Below are positions 34,423 to 42,028 of a stretch of 43,680 bases of DNA, piece by piece. A program made the translations under genes and the position numbers. Under the pieces are notes generated by a model. It searched no databases and was not told where the DNA came from. It saw only the letters and a program-made list of their open reading frames with translations. The stretch's first letter is position 1, and each line of letters opens with the position of its first letter. Source of the DNA: a virus; IMG/VR virus record IMGVR_UViG_3300044707_000195, positions 1 to 43,680 of that record. One strand, given 5' to 3'.

Positions 34423-36276
34423 CTAAACGCCTTCTTTTGCGTCATACCAGTTGTTACCATAATGAAAGCTGCAAGTAATAGGTACTGCAATTCCACCACT
34501 AGATAATAGTGTATCATTTGTGTAGACAGATGTCAAGTGTTCACAGGCAAGTTGTGCAGAGTCACTTCGCACTTCATAAACAGTTTCGTCGTGTACTGTA
34601 AGCAATTGCTTATACTCTGGGTAACGTACAGCAGCGTCATTTTGCAACTTCTTGAAAATAGAAGCAGCACCACCTTGGATAAGGTAATTGAAACACTGAC
34701 GCTCAGCGCGTGCATACTCCTGTCCTTTCTTGTCAAAAACAATAGCAGGTACGTGTAGTCGACGACCAAGCACATCTTTGAAGTAGCCGCGATTCTTACG
34801 CGCATAGCTGATGAGTTCTGCTTTCAGCTCCTCAATTGGTGTAGTCGCATAGATACGCGCAATAACCTGTTTCGCCTCTTTGACGCTGATGCCTGTGATG
34901 TGTGCAATCTTATTTGCACCACCTCCATAGACAAGGCAGAAGATAACTGTCTTTGCTACTCGGCGCTCACAACCCCAAAGGTCTGCATTAGATTGGTGTA
35001 AATCTTCTCCAGCGCGAACAGCATCCGCCATCGCACTGAAATTTAATACCCACTCTAGGTAGAACGCAAGCACTACCAACTCGATACGGTTAAGGTCACC
35101 GACGACGAGTTGATACCCTTCTGGTGCAATAAAACACTTACGAATATTGTAAGCGTCATCAGCACGATAAGAATAAACGTCACCAGCTTTTTTCTGGGCT
35201 GGCATGTTTTGTAGGTTGGGTGATGCAGATGATAAACGTCCAGTGACAGTGTTAAACTGTTTAAATGACGTGCGTAGTCTTCCATCATACTCAACCTCCA
35301 TGAGCGGTGGTACAAATTTAAGAACTGCTTGTAAGTCCTTTAGCGCGATAATCTTACGCGCTAGAGGGTGTGGTATTTGTTCAAGCGCCTCACGATTGAA
35401 GGATGGTGCACCAGCTTTGGTGAAAACAGGAAAGTCGGTAAAACCGTCTTTGAGCAACACCTTCTCAATCTGTGAGCCACTGTTCGGGTTGAACGGCGCA
35501 AGTTCACAGTGGTCATAAGTGGTCTCATCGCCACGTCGGTTGTAGCCAACAAATTGAAGTTTTGGTTTGGTGGCAAACAATACCTTACGAGAGTACACCA
35601 CCTCTTTACCTTCGATGAAGCCACCTGCGATTTCTAACTCTTTAACCATTTCAGTCTGGTCAATAGTGAGTGCAGACAACATGCGCTGAAGTGTCGGTAA
35701 ATCCATCAACACCCCATTCTGGAGCATCTCAATTATACGCTCGATGTATGGAAGTTCTATACCAAAATAGTAATCCCACAGTGACTCATCTTTGTCCATC
35801 TCTGAGGAGAGGTAGTCAAAGACTTTACGCGTTATCTCAACGTCGTTGATGTTGTATTCTGATAGGTCAGATGCCCACTCATCGTAATCTTCATCGTCTT
35901 CACTTTTGGTGGTGCTGAAGTCAAAGTGCGTCTTTTCGCCGCCAGCCATTTGTGCGAGATTGCCGAGTGAGTGATTCTGCATTGGCGCAGGATTCATCAC
36001 ATAAGACATACACATGGTGTCGTGATAGTTCACAATGTTAAAGCCGTTAAGACGTAGAGTTGTTACATCAAAGGCGGCGTTATGGAAGACGAAGGTATCG
36101 TCATACTCTATACCACCTTCTAGCAGGTGTGTGATTAATAGTCGGTCGTCTGCGTCAGAGTAATCATAAGATAGTGCAGGTTCGTCGTCGATAGCAATAC
36201 CAATCCGAGTAATCTTGCACGACTTATCAAAAGTAGACTTCAGTCCGTCTGTTTCAATGTCACAGAAAATTAGCAT
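34423..36276 (-). CDS. Family A DNA polymerase with 3'-5' exonuclease
   Basis: 617 residues from ATG at 36276 (GGGAGGAG upstream; an in-frame start at 36354 lies inside the endonuclease gene). Exonuclease motifs: DIETDG (Asp6, Glu8), HNAAFD (65-70) and YNINDVE (141-147). Polymerase motif A is GDLNRIELV (393-401), a departure from the usual DYSQIELR: Tyr-Ser is replaced and the Arg after IEL is Val. Motif B is RRVAKTVIFCLVYGG, with Phe at the position that sets dideoxynucleotide sensitivity. Motif C is VHDE. This is the replicative enzyme, next to the endonuclease and helicase. Confidence 0.95.
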   Translation of the reverse strand: MLIFCDIETDGLKSTFDKSCKITRIGIAIDDEPALSYDYSDADDRLLITHLLEGGIEYDDTFVFHNAAFDVTTLRLNGFNIVNYHDTMCMSYVMNPAPMQNHSLGNLAQMAGGEKTHFDFSTTKSEDDEDYDEWASDLSEYNINDVEITRKVFDYLSSEMDKDESLWDYYFGIELPYIERIIEMLQNGVLMDLPTLQRMLSALTIDQTEMVKELEIAGGFIEGKEVVYSRKVLFATKPKLQFVGYNRRGDETTYDHCELAPFNPNSGSQIEKVLLKDGFTDFPVFTKAGAPSFNREALEQIPHPLARKIIALKDLQAVLKFVPPLMEVEYDGRLRTSFKQFNTVTGRLSSASPNLQNMPAQKKAGDVYSYRADDAYNIRKCFIAPEGYQLVVGDLNRIELVVLAFYLEWVLNFSAMADAVRAGEDLHQSNADLWGCERRVAKTVIFCLVYGGGANKIAHITGISVKEAKQVIARIYATTPIEELKAELISYARKNRGYFKDVLGRRLHVPAIVFDKKGQEYARAERQCFNYLIQGGAASIFKKLQNDAAVRYPEYKQLLTVHDETVYEVRSDSAQLACEHLTSVYTNDTLLSSGGIAVPITCSFHYGNNWYDAKEGV

Positions 36277-36751
36277 GATACTCCTCCCATGCGCGATGGT
36301 CAGTGTAAGACATTGGCAGGGAAGGTATCCCGATTTGGTCAGCCCACGCCACAATCTGTTTGCCAGTCAAAGGAAATTTTGCACCATTTAGTGTTGGTCT
36401 GCCACGCATTAGACGAAACGCAGACAACTCTTGACGGCTCATTTGAGGTGCAATTGCATACCCCAAATCAGGGTACTTGAACACAGTCGGATTGAACTGC
36501 GCTGTCAATGCGCGTAACTCTTCATCGTGCGCAAACTTCCCGCCAGCAATGATGTACACCTTGTCAGAAGACAAGAAACTATACACGCTGCTAATCTTCA
36601 TTGCGTCGTCGCGTTCAAGGACACCCTTCAATTCTAGAATGTACTTGTCTGTGTGGAAGTCAGGAACATAATTGCGGATGTACGGAAGAGACAACTCTTC
36701 ATATGGGAGAGGGTGTTTTGCAATGAAACACTCCTCATATTTACTTCTCAT
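36260..36751 (-). CDS. Endonuclease I (Holliday-junction resolvase, T7 gp3-like)
   Basis: 163 residues. The catalytic signature is intact: an early acidic pair (Glu6-Glu7), YVPDFHTDKYILELKG with Asp31, Glu40 and Lys42. This matches the Glu, Asp, Glu-x-Lys set of T7 endonuclease I. It resolves branched DNA and may help degrade host DNA. The C-terminal part (residues 85-163) is longer than in T7 and has PLTGKQIVAWADQIG, perhaps an extra DNA-contact domain. It overlaps the polymerase start by 17 bases. Confidence 0.85.
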   Translation of the reverse strand: MRSKYEECFIAKHPLPYEELSLPYIRNYVPDFHTDKYILELKGVLERDDAMKISSVYSFLSSDKVYIIAGGKFAHDEELRALTAQFNPTVFKYPDLGYAIAPQMSRQELSAFRLMRGRPTLNGAKFPLTGKQIVAWADQIGIPSLPMSYTDHRAWEEYHANFL

Positions 36752-36942
36752 TAAAACTCCATATCCAGTTTGAGTTTACCTTCACTGTCAGTGTCAATGT
36801 AGAAAGTTGCATACTCTACAGGAGGATTACACATCTGCGCTACAATTTCTAACGCTTTCTCGACTACCGCCAAATCGTCTTTAAATGAGTCATCAACGTT
36901 GCGGATTAGGTTAATATGTTTTTGGTCAAACTTATGAATCAT
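36751..36942 (-). CDS. Small hypothetical protein
   Basis: 63 residues: MIHKFDQKHINLIRNV, then an acidic helix DLAVVEKALEIVAQM and strands YATFYIDTDSEGKLKL. It overlaps the helicase stop by 11 bases and meets the endonuclease I start (1-base overlap), so it belongs to the replication operon. No known motif. Confidence 0.68.
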   Translation of the reverse strand: MIHKFDQKHINLIRNVDDSFKDDLAVVEKALEIVAQMCNPPVEYATFYIDTDSEGKLKLDMEF

Positions 36943-38554
36943 GTTGAGTCACCTCTGTGTACACTTTAGTAATGCTATCATAAGACAGCGCCGCAGTCAA
37001 CTGTAAGGTGTCTCTCATGCGCGACTTCTTGATAACTTGAAGGTATCGCATATTATCCTGAACGTCGCCGTTCATCGCAATGATACAAGTGGCTTTTTGT
37101 TTAATTGCACCACCTCCGCGTATCTCGCCAAGAGTAACGTTGCTACTTTCTTTTGTACCTTCACTGCGAGTATGCTGTATAGCAATAATAGCGACAGGAG
37201 GCTGTCGCTCATCTGGATTACCTTGAGAGAGTGTAACGAGTGACTGCATGACTTGTGCCGCCACGTCGTACTTCCCCGCAAAGTTGATGTCGATGTCTTG
37301 AAGTACGTCAATAAAGATTACTTCAACGCCGTGCGTCATTATCGCATTTGTGCAAGCTTCAATAACTTTTTCGTACTCCCCAAGGAGGTTGTTATAGAAG
37401 GTCATGTTGGCGCTAATGTAGTCGAGCGCATCTTTCTCACGCTGTGCGGCGATAGAGATTTGTCCATACTCATCCCTGTAAGGGTATCCTGTGTGGCGCT
37501 CGATAAACTTGATAAGCATTTGGTTCGGTAACATTTCTGTACCCACCCAAAGACATTTCACTCCGTTGCCAATCATGTTGTAGGCAATGTTGCAACCGAG
37601 TGTACTTTTGCCGCGCCCAGTGTGCGCGACCAATATCATGAATTCACCGATTTGAATACCACCTCCTCCAAGCATACGGTCTAAGCCGTCAAAGCCTGTG
37701 GTGATACCAATAGAGTTACCCATAGAGTTCTTCCATTTATAGAAGTCATCTACAAGGGTTGTACCAGTGATAATGTCTGTGCCACTTATAGAAGTTGCGG
37801 ATGCAAAAGCTTGTTTTAGCTCTTGTACCGAACACTCACAAATATCCTTTTTCTTGGGAGGGAGTATCATTGCGAACGTGCGCCACTTCGGTAGCATTTC
37901 TAACGCTTTGGCTAGTGCAATCTTACCCGCGTTGTCATTATCCATACAGACGTAGATGCGCTTAAACGAACGCACCCAAGTCGCCGCATTTCGCAGCGCT
38001 TTCTCGATATTATCACACCCACTTACACCTACACAGGTTTCGTGGATAAACACTTGAGATGCTGCCATCGTGTCGGATTCTCCCTCACAGATGATGAGGG
38101 TGTCAGATAAGTTGTTACGACAACGTAGACCGAAGAAGGAGTATGGTTCACCGTGAAACCACTTGTGGTGTTTCTTGTCACGCGCTTCGGCGGCAAAGTC
38201 ACGATATTTTACACCCCTTAAATTACCTTCAAGGTCATAATACGGATAAACAGCAACGTAAGTTGGTGCGCCGTTCTCTTCGAGTTGAAACACCTCATAC
38301 TTTTGAAGTGTCTGTGTTGTGATTAACCCACCTTTAAAACCTGTGATTTCGCACAGGTTGAGAGGCATACTGGGTTGGGGTATAACGCCCTTTTGTTTGT
38401 CACCGCCTTTAGAATAGGCGCTGCGGATGGTATAACCGCAAGCGAAACAATGTGAACCACCGTCGGCGTAATTGACAAGATTGTCGCCTGATGTGTCGCC
38501 GCCTGTCTTACGACACTGAGGACAGGCAGTTTTAGACAGCACAGCATTAGCCAT
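36932..38554 (-). CDS. Primase-helicase (T7 gp4-like)
   Basis: 540 residues. A zinc-binding primase domain has Cys11, Cys14, Cys36 and Cys39 (CPQC, CFAC). A TOPRIM core follows with CEGESD (156-161) and MDNDNAG (204-210). The RecA-like helicase has Walker A HTGRGKST (311-318), Walker B IFIDVLQDI and a late arginine-rich region. It makes primers and unwinds DNA at the fork. The start has GATAGGAGGTATAG upstream and lies inside the end of a possible small gene. All catalytic motifs appear intact. Confidence 0.95.
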   Translation of the reverse strand: MANAVLSKTACPQCRKTGGDTSGDNLVNYADGGSHCFACGYTIRSAYSKGGDKQKGVIPQPSMPLNLCEITGFKGGLITTQTLQKYEVFQLEENGAPTYVAVYPYYDLEGNLRGVKYRDFAAEARDKKHHKWFHGEPYSFFGLRCRNNLSDTLIICEGESDTMAASQVFIHETCVGVSGCDNIEKALRNAATWVRSFKRIYVCMDNDNAGKIALAKALEMLPKWRTFAMILPPKKKDICECSVQELKQAFASATSISGTDIITGTTLVDDFYKWKNSMGNSIGITTGFDGLDRMLGGGGIQIGEFMILVAHTGRGKSTLGCNIAYNMIGNGVKCLWVGTEMLPNQMLIKFIERHTGYPYRDEYGQISIAAQREKDALDYISANMTFYNNLLGEYEKVIEACTNAIMTHGVEVIFIDVLQDIDINFAGKYDVAAQVMQSLVTLSQGNPDERQPPVAIIAIQHTRSEGTKESSNVTLGEIRGGGAIKQKATCIIAMNGDVQDNMRYLQVIKKSRMRDTLQLTAALSYDSITKVYTEVTQHDS

Positions 38555-38714
38555 GAATTACTATACCTCCTATCATTGTCGTGCGAACTGGATGGTGTGT
38601 TACATTGTTCCAGTAATTTTGTGTCTCTAGATATTTAAACCAACCATACAAAACATAACCGCTAGAACCGTGTCGGCGGTTTCGACGCTTTGCTCGTTTT
38701 CTTTTTGGAACCAC
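38547..38714 (-). CDS. Possible small basic protein with GTG start
   Basis: 55 residues from GTG at 38714, with AAGGAG 9 bases upstream. The N terminus is very basic (VPKRKRAKRRNRRHG), followed by SGYVLYGWFKYLETQNYWN and a hydrophobic end. The stop overlaps the primase start (GGCTAA over ATGGCTAA). It could instead be a chance reading, because most of the basic stretch also lies opposite the gene remnant in another frame. The aromatic-rich second half and the ribosome site argue for a real gene. Confidence 0.5.
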   Translation of the reverse strand: MVPKRKRAKRRNRRHGSSGYVLYGWFKYLETQNYWNNVTHHPVRTTMIGGIVIHG

Positions 38715-38760
38715 GCTTTTTCGCTCCTTGTCTTAAATAGTACCCAACAGCATCACGATA
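38662..38760 (-). pseudogene. Detached 3' fragment of a gene split by an HNH element
   Basis: The fragment reads YRDAVGYYLRQGAKKRGS and goes on as KKKTSKASKPPTRF before a stop. The gene upstream of the HNH element (39226-39519) ends with YRNASGYYLRSGSKKRR and then a different tail, LCKKIGKK. The two match at 12 of 16 positions in the YR-x-A-x-GYYLR-x-G-x-KKR motif, although their DNA differs. The fragment has no start of its own and begins in the last codons of the HNH gene. It looks like the original 3' end left behind when the HNH element arrived. Confidence 0.75.
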
Positions 38761-39250
38761 CCTGTTTCCAATTCTTGCCACTTTTGATAAGGCTGATTGT
38801 GCTACTGCTAACACCATAATCAGCAGCAATGTCTACAACCTTGTCACAATCCAACAACCTTTCTCTGATACATCGAACATCATCTTCAGTAAGTACTGCT
38901 CGATAGTGCCTCTCGCCCGAAGACTTAAGACCAGTGTTGTAGGCGTGTGAGTTGTTACAACTATATGTCACATACTCGAGATTGTCAACACAGTTGTTGA
39001 GTTTGTTGCCGTCTTTGTGATTAACAGTCAACCCAGTAGGTTTACTACCTAGGAAAGCTTCAGCTACCAAGTCATGAACATACTCAAATGTCCGATATCC
39101 TTCTGAACACAGATTTACTTGACTGTAACCTGTAGTATTACTCACGGACAAGATTCTTCCAGTACTTGTCTTCATAGACTTTACTCTGCCTAGATTAGAC
39201 ACCAAGTAATCTCCATAATGACCGTCTATTTCTTTCCAATCTTCTTGCAT
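38753..39250 (-). CDS. HNH homing endonuclease inserted in a small gene
   Basis: 165 residues. Order of parts: NUMOD4-like DYLVSNLGRVKS, HNH core TVNHKDGNKLNNCVDNLEYV at about 77-96, and C-terminal HTH DYGVSSSTISLIKSGKNW. The ATG has GAGGAG upstream, provided by the Lys-Arg codons of the interrupted gene, which it overlaps by 25 bases. The stop overlaps the start of the detached fragment. There is no room for a group I intron around the ORF, so this is an intronless insertion. It is similar to the HNH gene at 33933. Confidence 0.9.
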   Translation of the reverse strand: MQEDWKEIDGHYGDYLVSNLGRVKSMKTSTGRILSVSNTTGYSQVNLCSEGYRTFEYVHDLVAEAFLGSKPTGLTVNHKDGNKLNNCVDNLEYVTYSCNNSHAYNTGLKSSGERHYRAVLTEDDVRCIRERLLDCDKVVDIAADYGVSSSTISLIKSGKNWKQVS

Positions 39251-39519
39251 AGTCTCCTCTTTTTAGAACCAGACCTTAGGTAGTAACCAGAAGCGTTTCT
39301 GTAACCTACAATAGTGGAGATGTCAACTAGATAAAAAAGGTTTATACCTACTTGCACCTCCCCAATAAGTTTAGCGGCGCGAATGTACACGTAATCTTTC
39401 ACAGAGACAAACTTGCCACTGTAGTTGATGTTGAGACGTGCATTCGTGCGCTTTGTTTTATTGCGCCGTTTCACAGGTCGCGGCGCATCAAGTGGAAGTG
39501 GTAGAAATATTTCTAACAT
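39226..39519 (-). CDS. Small basic protein, 3' end replaced by the HNH insertion
   Basis: 97 residues from ATG at 39519; in-frame ATG at 39543 is the alternative. N-terminal MLEIFLPLPLDAPRPVKRR is followed by a basic linker, strands (SGKFVSVKDYVYIRAAKL), and the C-terminal motif YRNASGYYLRSGSKKRR. Its last eight residues (LCKKIGKK) come from the HNH element rather than the ancestral gene, whose real end lies at 38662-38760. The new tail keeps a basic C terminus, so function may be retained. Family unknown. Confidence 0.7.
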   Translation of the reverse strand: MLEIFLPLPLDAPRPVKRRNKTKRTNARLNINYSGKFVSVKDYVYIRAAKLIGEVQVGINLFYLVDISTIVGYRNASGYYLRSGSKKRRLCKKIGKK

Positions 39520-39886
39520 TTGACAACCATGTAAACAACTCATCGGGAGTTAGCCCGATTTTGACGTGGTATCCTAACACGTCTGTGATGAAGTTGGTGC
39601 AAAGATATTGGTTGCGGTTGAACAGCCACTTAATCGCTTTACACCACCAATGACCGTGACCTTTAGGTAGTACTTGCATTAGAGTCATAGCGCGCTCAAA
39701 TACCATCTCCAACTGGTATGTTGATAGTTCAATGTCGCGCACCCATACTGGCTCGATAAGGTAGTCGGCTTTAGTAAACACCACACCATACCAAGTATAA
39801 TGCATAAGGATGCCTTGGGAGGGTATAAGAATTACAGCGTGCGTGCTATAGGTCGTCTTCCCAGTAATCCACATAAACATCTTCAT
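39488..39886 (-). CDS. Possible permuted NlpC/P60-like protein
   Basis: About 132 residues; ATG codons at 39886, 39880 and 39874 are close together, and an open frame extends to 40051 inside the upstream gene. Near the start THAVILIPSQGILMHYTW supplies a His on a strand. Later NQYLCTNFITDVLGY places a Cys at the head of a helix. A His-then-Cys order is that of permuted NlpC/P60 (YiiX/LRAT-like) proteins. If right it could be a peptidase or acyl-transferase. The call is from pattern only, and no third catalytic residue is identified with confidence. Confidence 0.5.
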   Translation of the reverse strand: MKMFMWITGKTTYSTHAVILIPSQGILMHYTWYGVVFTKADYLIEPVWVRDIELSTYQLEMVFERAMTLMQVLPKGHGHWWCKAIKWLFNRNQYLCTNFITDVLGYHVKIGLTPDELFTWLSNVRNISTTST

Positions 39887-40511
39887 CACCCATGTTGACG
39901 AGTTGCTCATGTTCATCCCTAACACCCTCAATGAATTGGGTGAGCAAGTGTTCTCCAATAAGGTGTTCCACCCACAAGGAACGCCATGCCCAAGTCTTAA
40001 GCTTCGCCTCTGTAGGCGGTCTGTGGTTTTTAGATATGTACCATTGCTCATACGATTTGCGCTCTCTCCATAAAGTGAGGTATGTAACTATAGAAGACAC
40101 TTGCCAAGTGCCGTAGTCTTCGACGCGAGTACCTCCTACACCCCAACGGCGGAGCATAAGAAGACACTCGAAATTTGGGAAGCCACAGATAAACGTTTTG
40201 CAGCACCACTTCATAGAATACTGCCAGCGCCAATGACAAAGTTCATAAAAAAGGAGTACACGTTGTTCCGTATACTCCTTATTTTTTTGATGCGTTTGTC
40301 TAAAGTGATTGCGTTCTACTTTGCGTACAAAGCCGTTAACGTCAGTCCACAGCGCTTGTCGCTCTGTTTCGTGCAATTTACCGCCCAGTACTACAAATGG
40401 CATAAACCACTCTAAATCATTATACCCATCCCTGCCGCGCAAAAGATGTTCGCGCAGCAGCGATTCACGGGTATCAACTATCGGTGTTTTCTTTGACTTC
40501 CTTTGTATCAT
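39846..40511 (-). CDS. Trp/Arg-rich hypothetical protein with an internal terminator-like hairpin
   Basis: 221 residues, unusually rich in Trp, Tyr, Arg and Glu: WFMPFVVLGG, then RVLLFYELCHWRWQY, YGTWQVSSIVTYLTLW and an acidic end YWEDDL. It looks like a compact helical enzyme or adaptor, but no family was recognised. No clear ribosome site precedes ATG at 40511, and the start overlaps the small upstream gene by 38 bases. A strong hairpin with T-runs on both strands (40251-40288) lies in the middle of the coding region. Confidence 0.68.
   Translation of the reverse strand: MIQRKSKKTPIVDTRESLLREHLLRGRDGYNDLEWFMPFVVLGGKLHETERQALWTDVNGFVRKVERNHFRQTHQKNKEYTEQRVLLFYELCHWRWQYSMKWCCKTFICGFPNFECLLMLRRWGVGGTRVEDYGTWQVSSIVTYLTLWRERKSYEQWYISKNHRPPTEAKLKTWAWRSLWVEHLIGEHLLTQFIEGVRDEHEQLVNMGDEDVYVDYWEDDL
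40251..40288. terminator. Bidirectional terminator-like hairpin inside a gene
   Basis: AAGGAGTACACG (40251-40262) pairs with CGTATACTCCTT (40269-40280), 11 of 12 bp with one A-C mismatch and a 6-base loop. On the + strand it is followed by A and seven T. On the - strand it is followed by six T. It is inside the coding sequence of 39846-40511, so in the sense direction it would attenuate the early arm before the replication genes. In the + direction it would block read-through into the early arm. Confidence 0.75.
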
Positions 40512-40656
40512 TGTTTTTTACAATAGGAAACATTAGTGGCAGTTCTAAGATATCTTGTAACATTTTGGATTCTTCAGCAGAAAGCTCAGGCGCTACTTCT
40601 GAAACATGTCGCGCTGCCTTATCAGCAGCAATCTTCAACTCTGACGCTTTATCCAT
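40474..40656 (-). CDS. Small helical hypothetical protein
   Basis: 60 residues: a charged helix MDKASELKIAADKAARHV, then SAEESKMLQDILELP and a polar tail. The ATG has no Shine-Dalgarno; the bases just before it read ACACCCTCCT, the reverse of the genome's iterated motif. It follows a 21-bp imperfect-centre palindrome, so its translation or transcription may be controlled. It overlaps the next gene by 38 bases. Function unknown. Confidence 0.65.
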   Translation of the reverse strand: MDKASELKIAADKAARHVSEVAPELSAEESKMLQDILELPLMFPIVKNNDTKEVKENTDS

Positions 40657-40669
40657 AGGAGGGTGTAAG

Positions 40670-40690
40670 AGGGTGTGGATTCCACACCCT
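40670..40690. promoter_or_regulatory. Palindromic site upstream of 40656, possible operator
   Basis: Arms AGGGTGTGGA and TCCACACCCT flank one central base, a perfect 10-bp inverted repeat. It is built from two inverted copies of the GGGTGT part of the iterated octamer, and a further direct copy (GGAGGGTGT) lies just left at 40658-40666. There is no T-run, so it is not a normal terminator. It sits between the ParB-like gene and the small gene, and could be an operator or a DNA-binding-protein site. Confidence 0.65.
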
Positions 40691-40700
40691 ATAAGGTTAG

Positions 40701-41789
40701 CTAGTTAACGGAGCGCTTGAAGAAAGGAGTCTTGCCCTTTGCCTTCTTCTTGTTGGTCGCCTTTAGAGGCTCTTGGACGCGATTTGCAATCTTCCAAGAC
40801 TCAAACACGAATGTTGAGAACTTGCTAGCTTGACGTGCGATGTTAGCGCTGTCATTTTCAGCGATGAACTTTGCCTCCAACAAGTTGAAGTTGTCAGTAA
40901 TCCAGTGAGTAGCCTCAACAAACTCAACCTTAGATTGGATGTACTTCTTGGCACGGTTGTAAAACGCTTTACCAACACTGAGTAGGGTGGTGCTTTTGCG
41001 GTTCAAGTCGTCAGTATACAATGTGAGGATTGTACCAAATGCTTCAGAAGCAGCAATACGACCACTAAATGCAGCATTAACGAGCGAAGGTTCATCATAA
41101 GCAACTCCAAGTGAGTTAAGTTTGAAGCTAGCTTTCTCACCTTGGAATGCCTTACGTGAAGCATTATCAGCAAGAACGAGCGCACCAGATAATTCAGTAT
41201 CTTCTACACCTTCAGCATCAATAGACGAGGACACCAAACATTGAATGTTTTGGTCGAGCCATTCGTCCGCGTAAACATCGATACCACTTACATGAGCAAG
41301 CAGCGTCAATGTAACGATGCGGTGACGCAGACCAACGCCGACGTATTCAGGTTGGTTGGTGTTGATATTGATGCGCTCCGTCAAGTGAGGAGGTGTTAAC
41401 AGTTGCTGAAGCGTAAAGATACCGATGTGAGGGTCAGCAAGAATGTTGCTGATGCTCGTAGGATTTATCTCGGCTTGAGTGCCATAGCTGTCTGAAGCGT
41501 CAACAGCTTCGTACAATTCGCGCACAGTGACAAAACGAAATTCACGGCTGATAGCAGACTGTAAACGGTTATAGATAAACATGTGTTGCTCGTCATCATC
41601 GAGAACACTGTCGCGGAACAAGGTAGCATCTTCCGATTCGGAATAGCTTTGTACCAACTGTCGCGCTTTGTTCGAGATACCGTTCAATAGCTCAGCGTAG
41701 GTTTCTTCGTCAGTGAATAGAGATTGTACATAAGTCTCGGCGACTTCAGCATCTTCGTAGGTCAAAACTTCAGGTTGTTGTTCGAGCAT
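40701..41789 (-). CDS. ParB-like early protein, paralogue of 42029-42961
   Basis: 362 residues. The central part has SISNILADPHIGIFTL, then YVGVGLRHRIVTLTLL, in which RHRI is like the GxR(H)R box of ParB/sulfiredoxin-type domains. ADNASRKAFQGEKASFKLNS and TTLLSVGKAFYNRAKK follow, ending KTPFFKRSVN. The same blocks in the same order occur in the gene at 42029, so the two are diverged duplicates. An N-terminal acidic helix of about 90 residues is extra. Its own promoter lies at 41826-41854. It may bind or cut DNA; neither is shown. Confidence 0.72.
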   Translation of the reverse strand: MLEQQPEVLTYEDAEVAETYVQSLFTDEETYAELLNGISNKARQLVQSYSESEDATLFRDSVLDDDEQHMFIYNRLQSAISREFRFVTVRELYEAVDASDSYGTQAEINPTSISNILADPHIGIFTLQQLLTPPHLTERININTNQPEYVGVGLRHRIVTLTLLAHVSGIDVYADEWLDQNIQCLVSSSIDAEGVEDTELSGALVLADNASRKAFQGEKASFKLNSLGVAYDEPSLVNAAFSGRIAASEAFGTILTLYTDDLNRKSTTLLSVGKAFYNRAKKYIQSKVEFVEATHWITDNFNLLEAKFIAENDSANIARQASKFSTFVFESWKIANRVQEPLKATNKKKAKGKTPFFKRSVN

Positions 41790-41825
41790 TTGTTTAGGTG
41801 GTGTGTAACTTTTTCCACTGTAACC

Positions 41826-41854
41826 AATATACCACCAATGGGTGCGGCTGTCAA
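41826..41854 (-). promoter_or_regulatory. Sigma70-type promoter for gene 40701
   Basis: On the - strand: TTGACA (41849-41854), a 17-base spacer, then TATATT (41826-41831), 37 bases before the ATG at 41789. It is a perfect -35 with near-consensus -10 and the ideal spacing. It lies directly after the terminator of the upstream gene, giving this gene an independent transcript made by host RNA polymerase. Confidence 0.88.
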
Positions 41855-41935
41855 CAGGTACTTCACATCAATTTGATGATAGTTCACATTTAAAAGGAAC
41901 GCGCGTCGTGCGCGAACATAGTGGAATGTGTAGAC

Positions 41936-41965
41936 AAAAAAAAATCTCCAGCCGTTAAGCTGAAG
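41936..41965 (-). terminator. Intrinsic terminator after gene 42029
   Basis: On the - strand CTTCAGC pairs with GCTGGAG (7 bp, one G-U) around a 6-base loop, followed by A and nine T. It ends transcription of the first ParB-like gene before the next promoter. An ORF spanning 41762-42019 crosses it and is discounted. Confidence 0.87.
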
Positions 41966-42028
41966 ACTTGATGAGGTACGCTGTTTAGTAGCGCGACTGC
42001 CTAGGGAGTATCTAGACATTGTGCGGAA

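Noticed and set aside
38753-39250. Group I intron around the HNH gene
   Set aside because: No non-coding flanks that could fold as an intron: the ORF overlaps the upstream gene and ends at the downstream fragment, whose sequence duplicates the upstream end.
41762-42019. - strand ORF of 85 codons between the ParB-like genes
   Set aside because: It crosses both the terminator and the promoter of the intergenic region and has no ribosome site.
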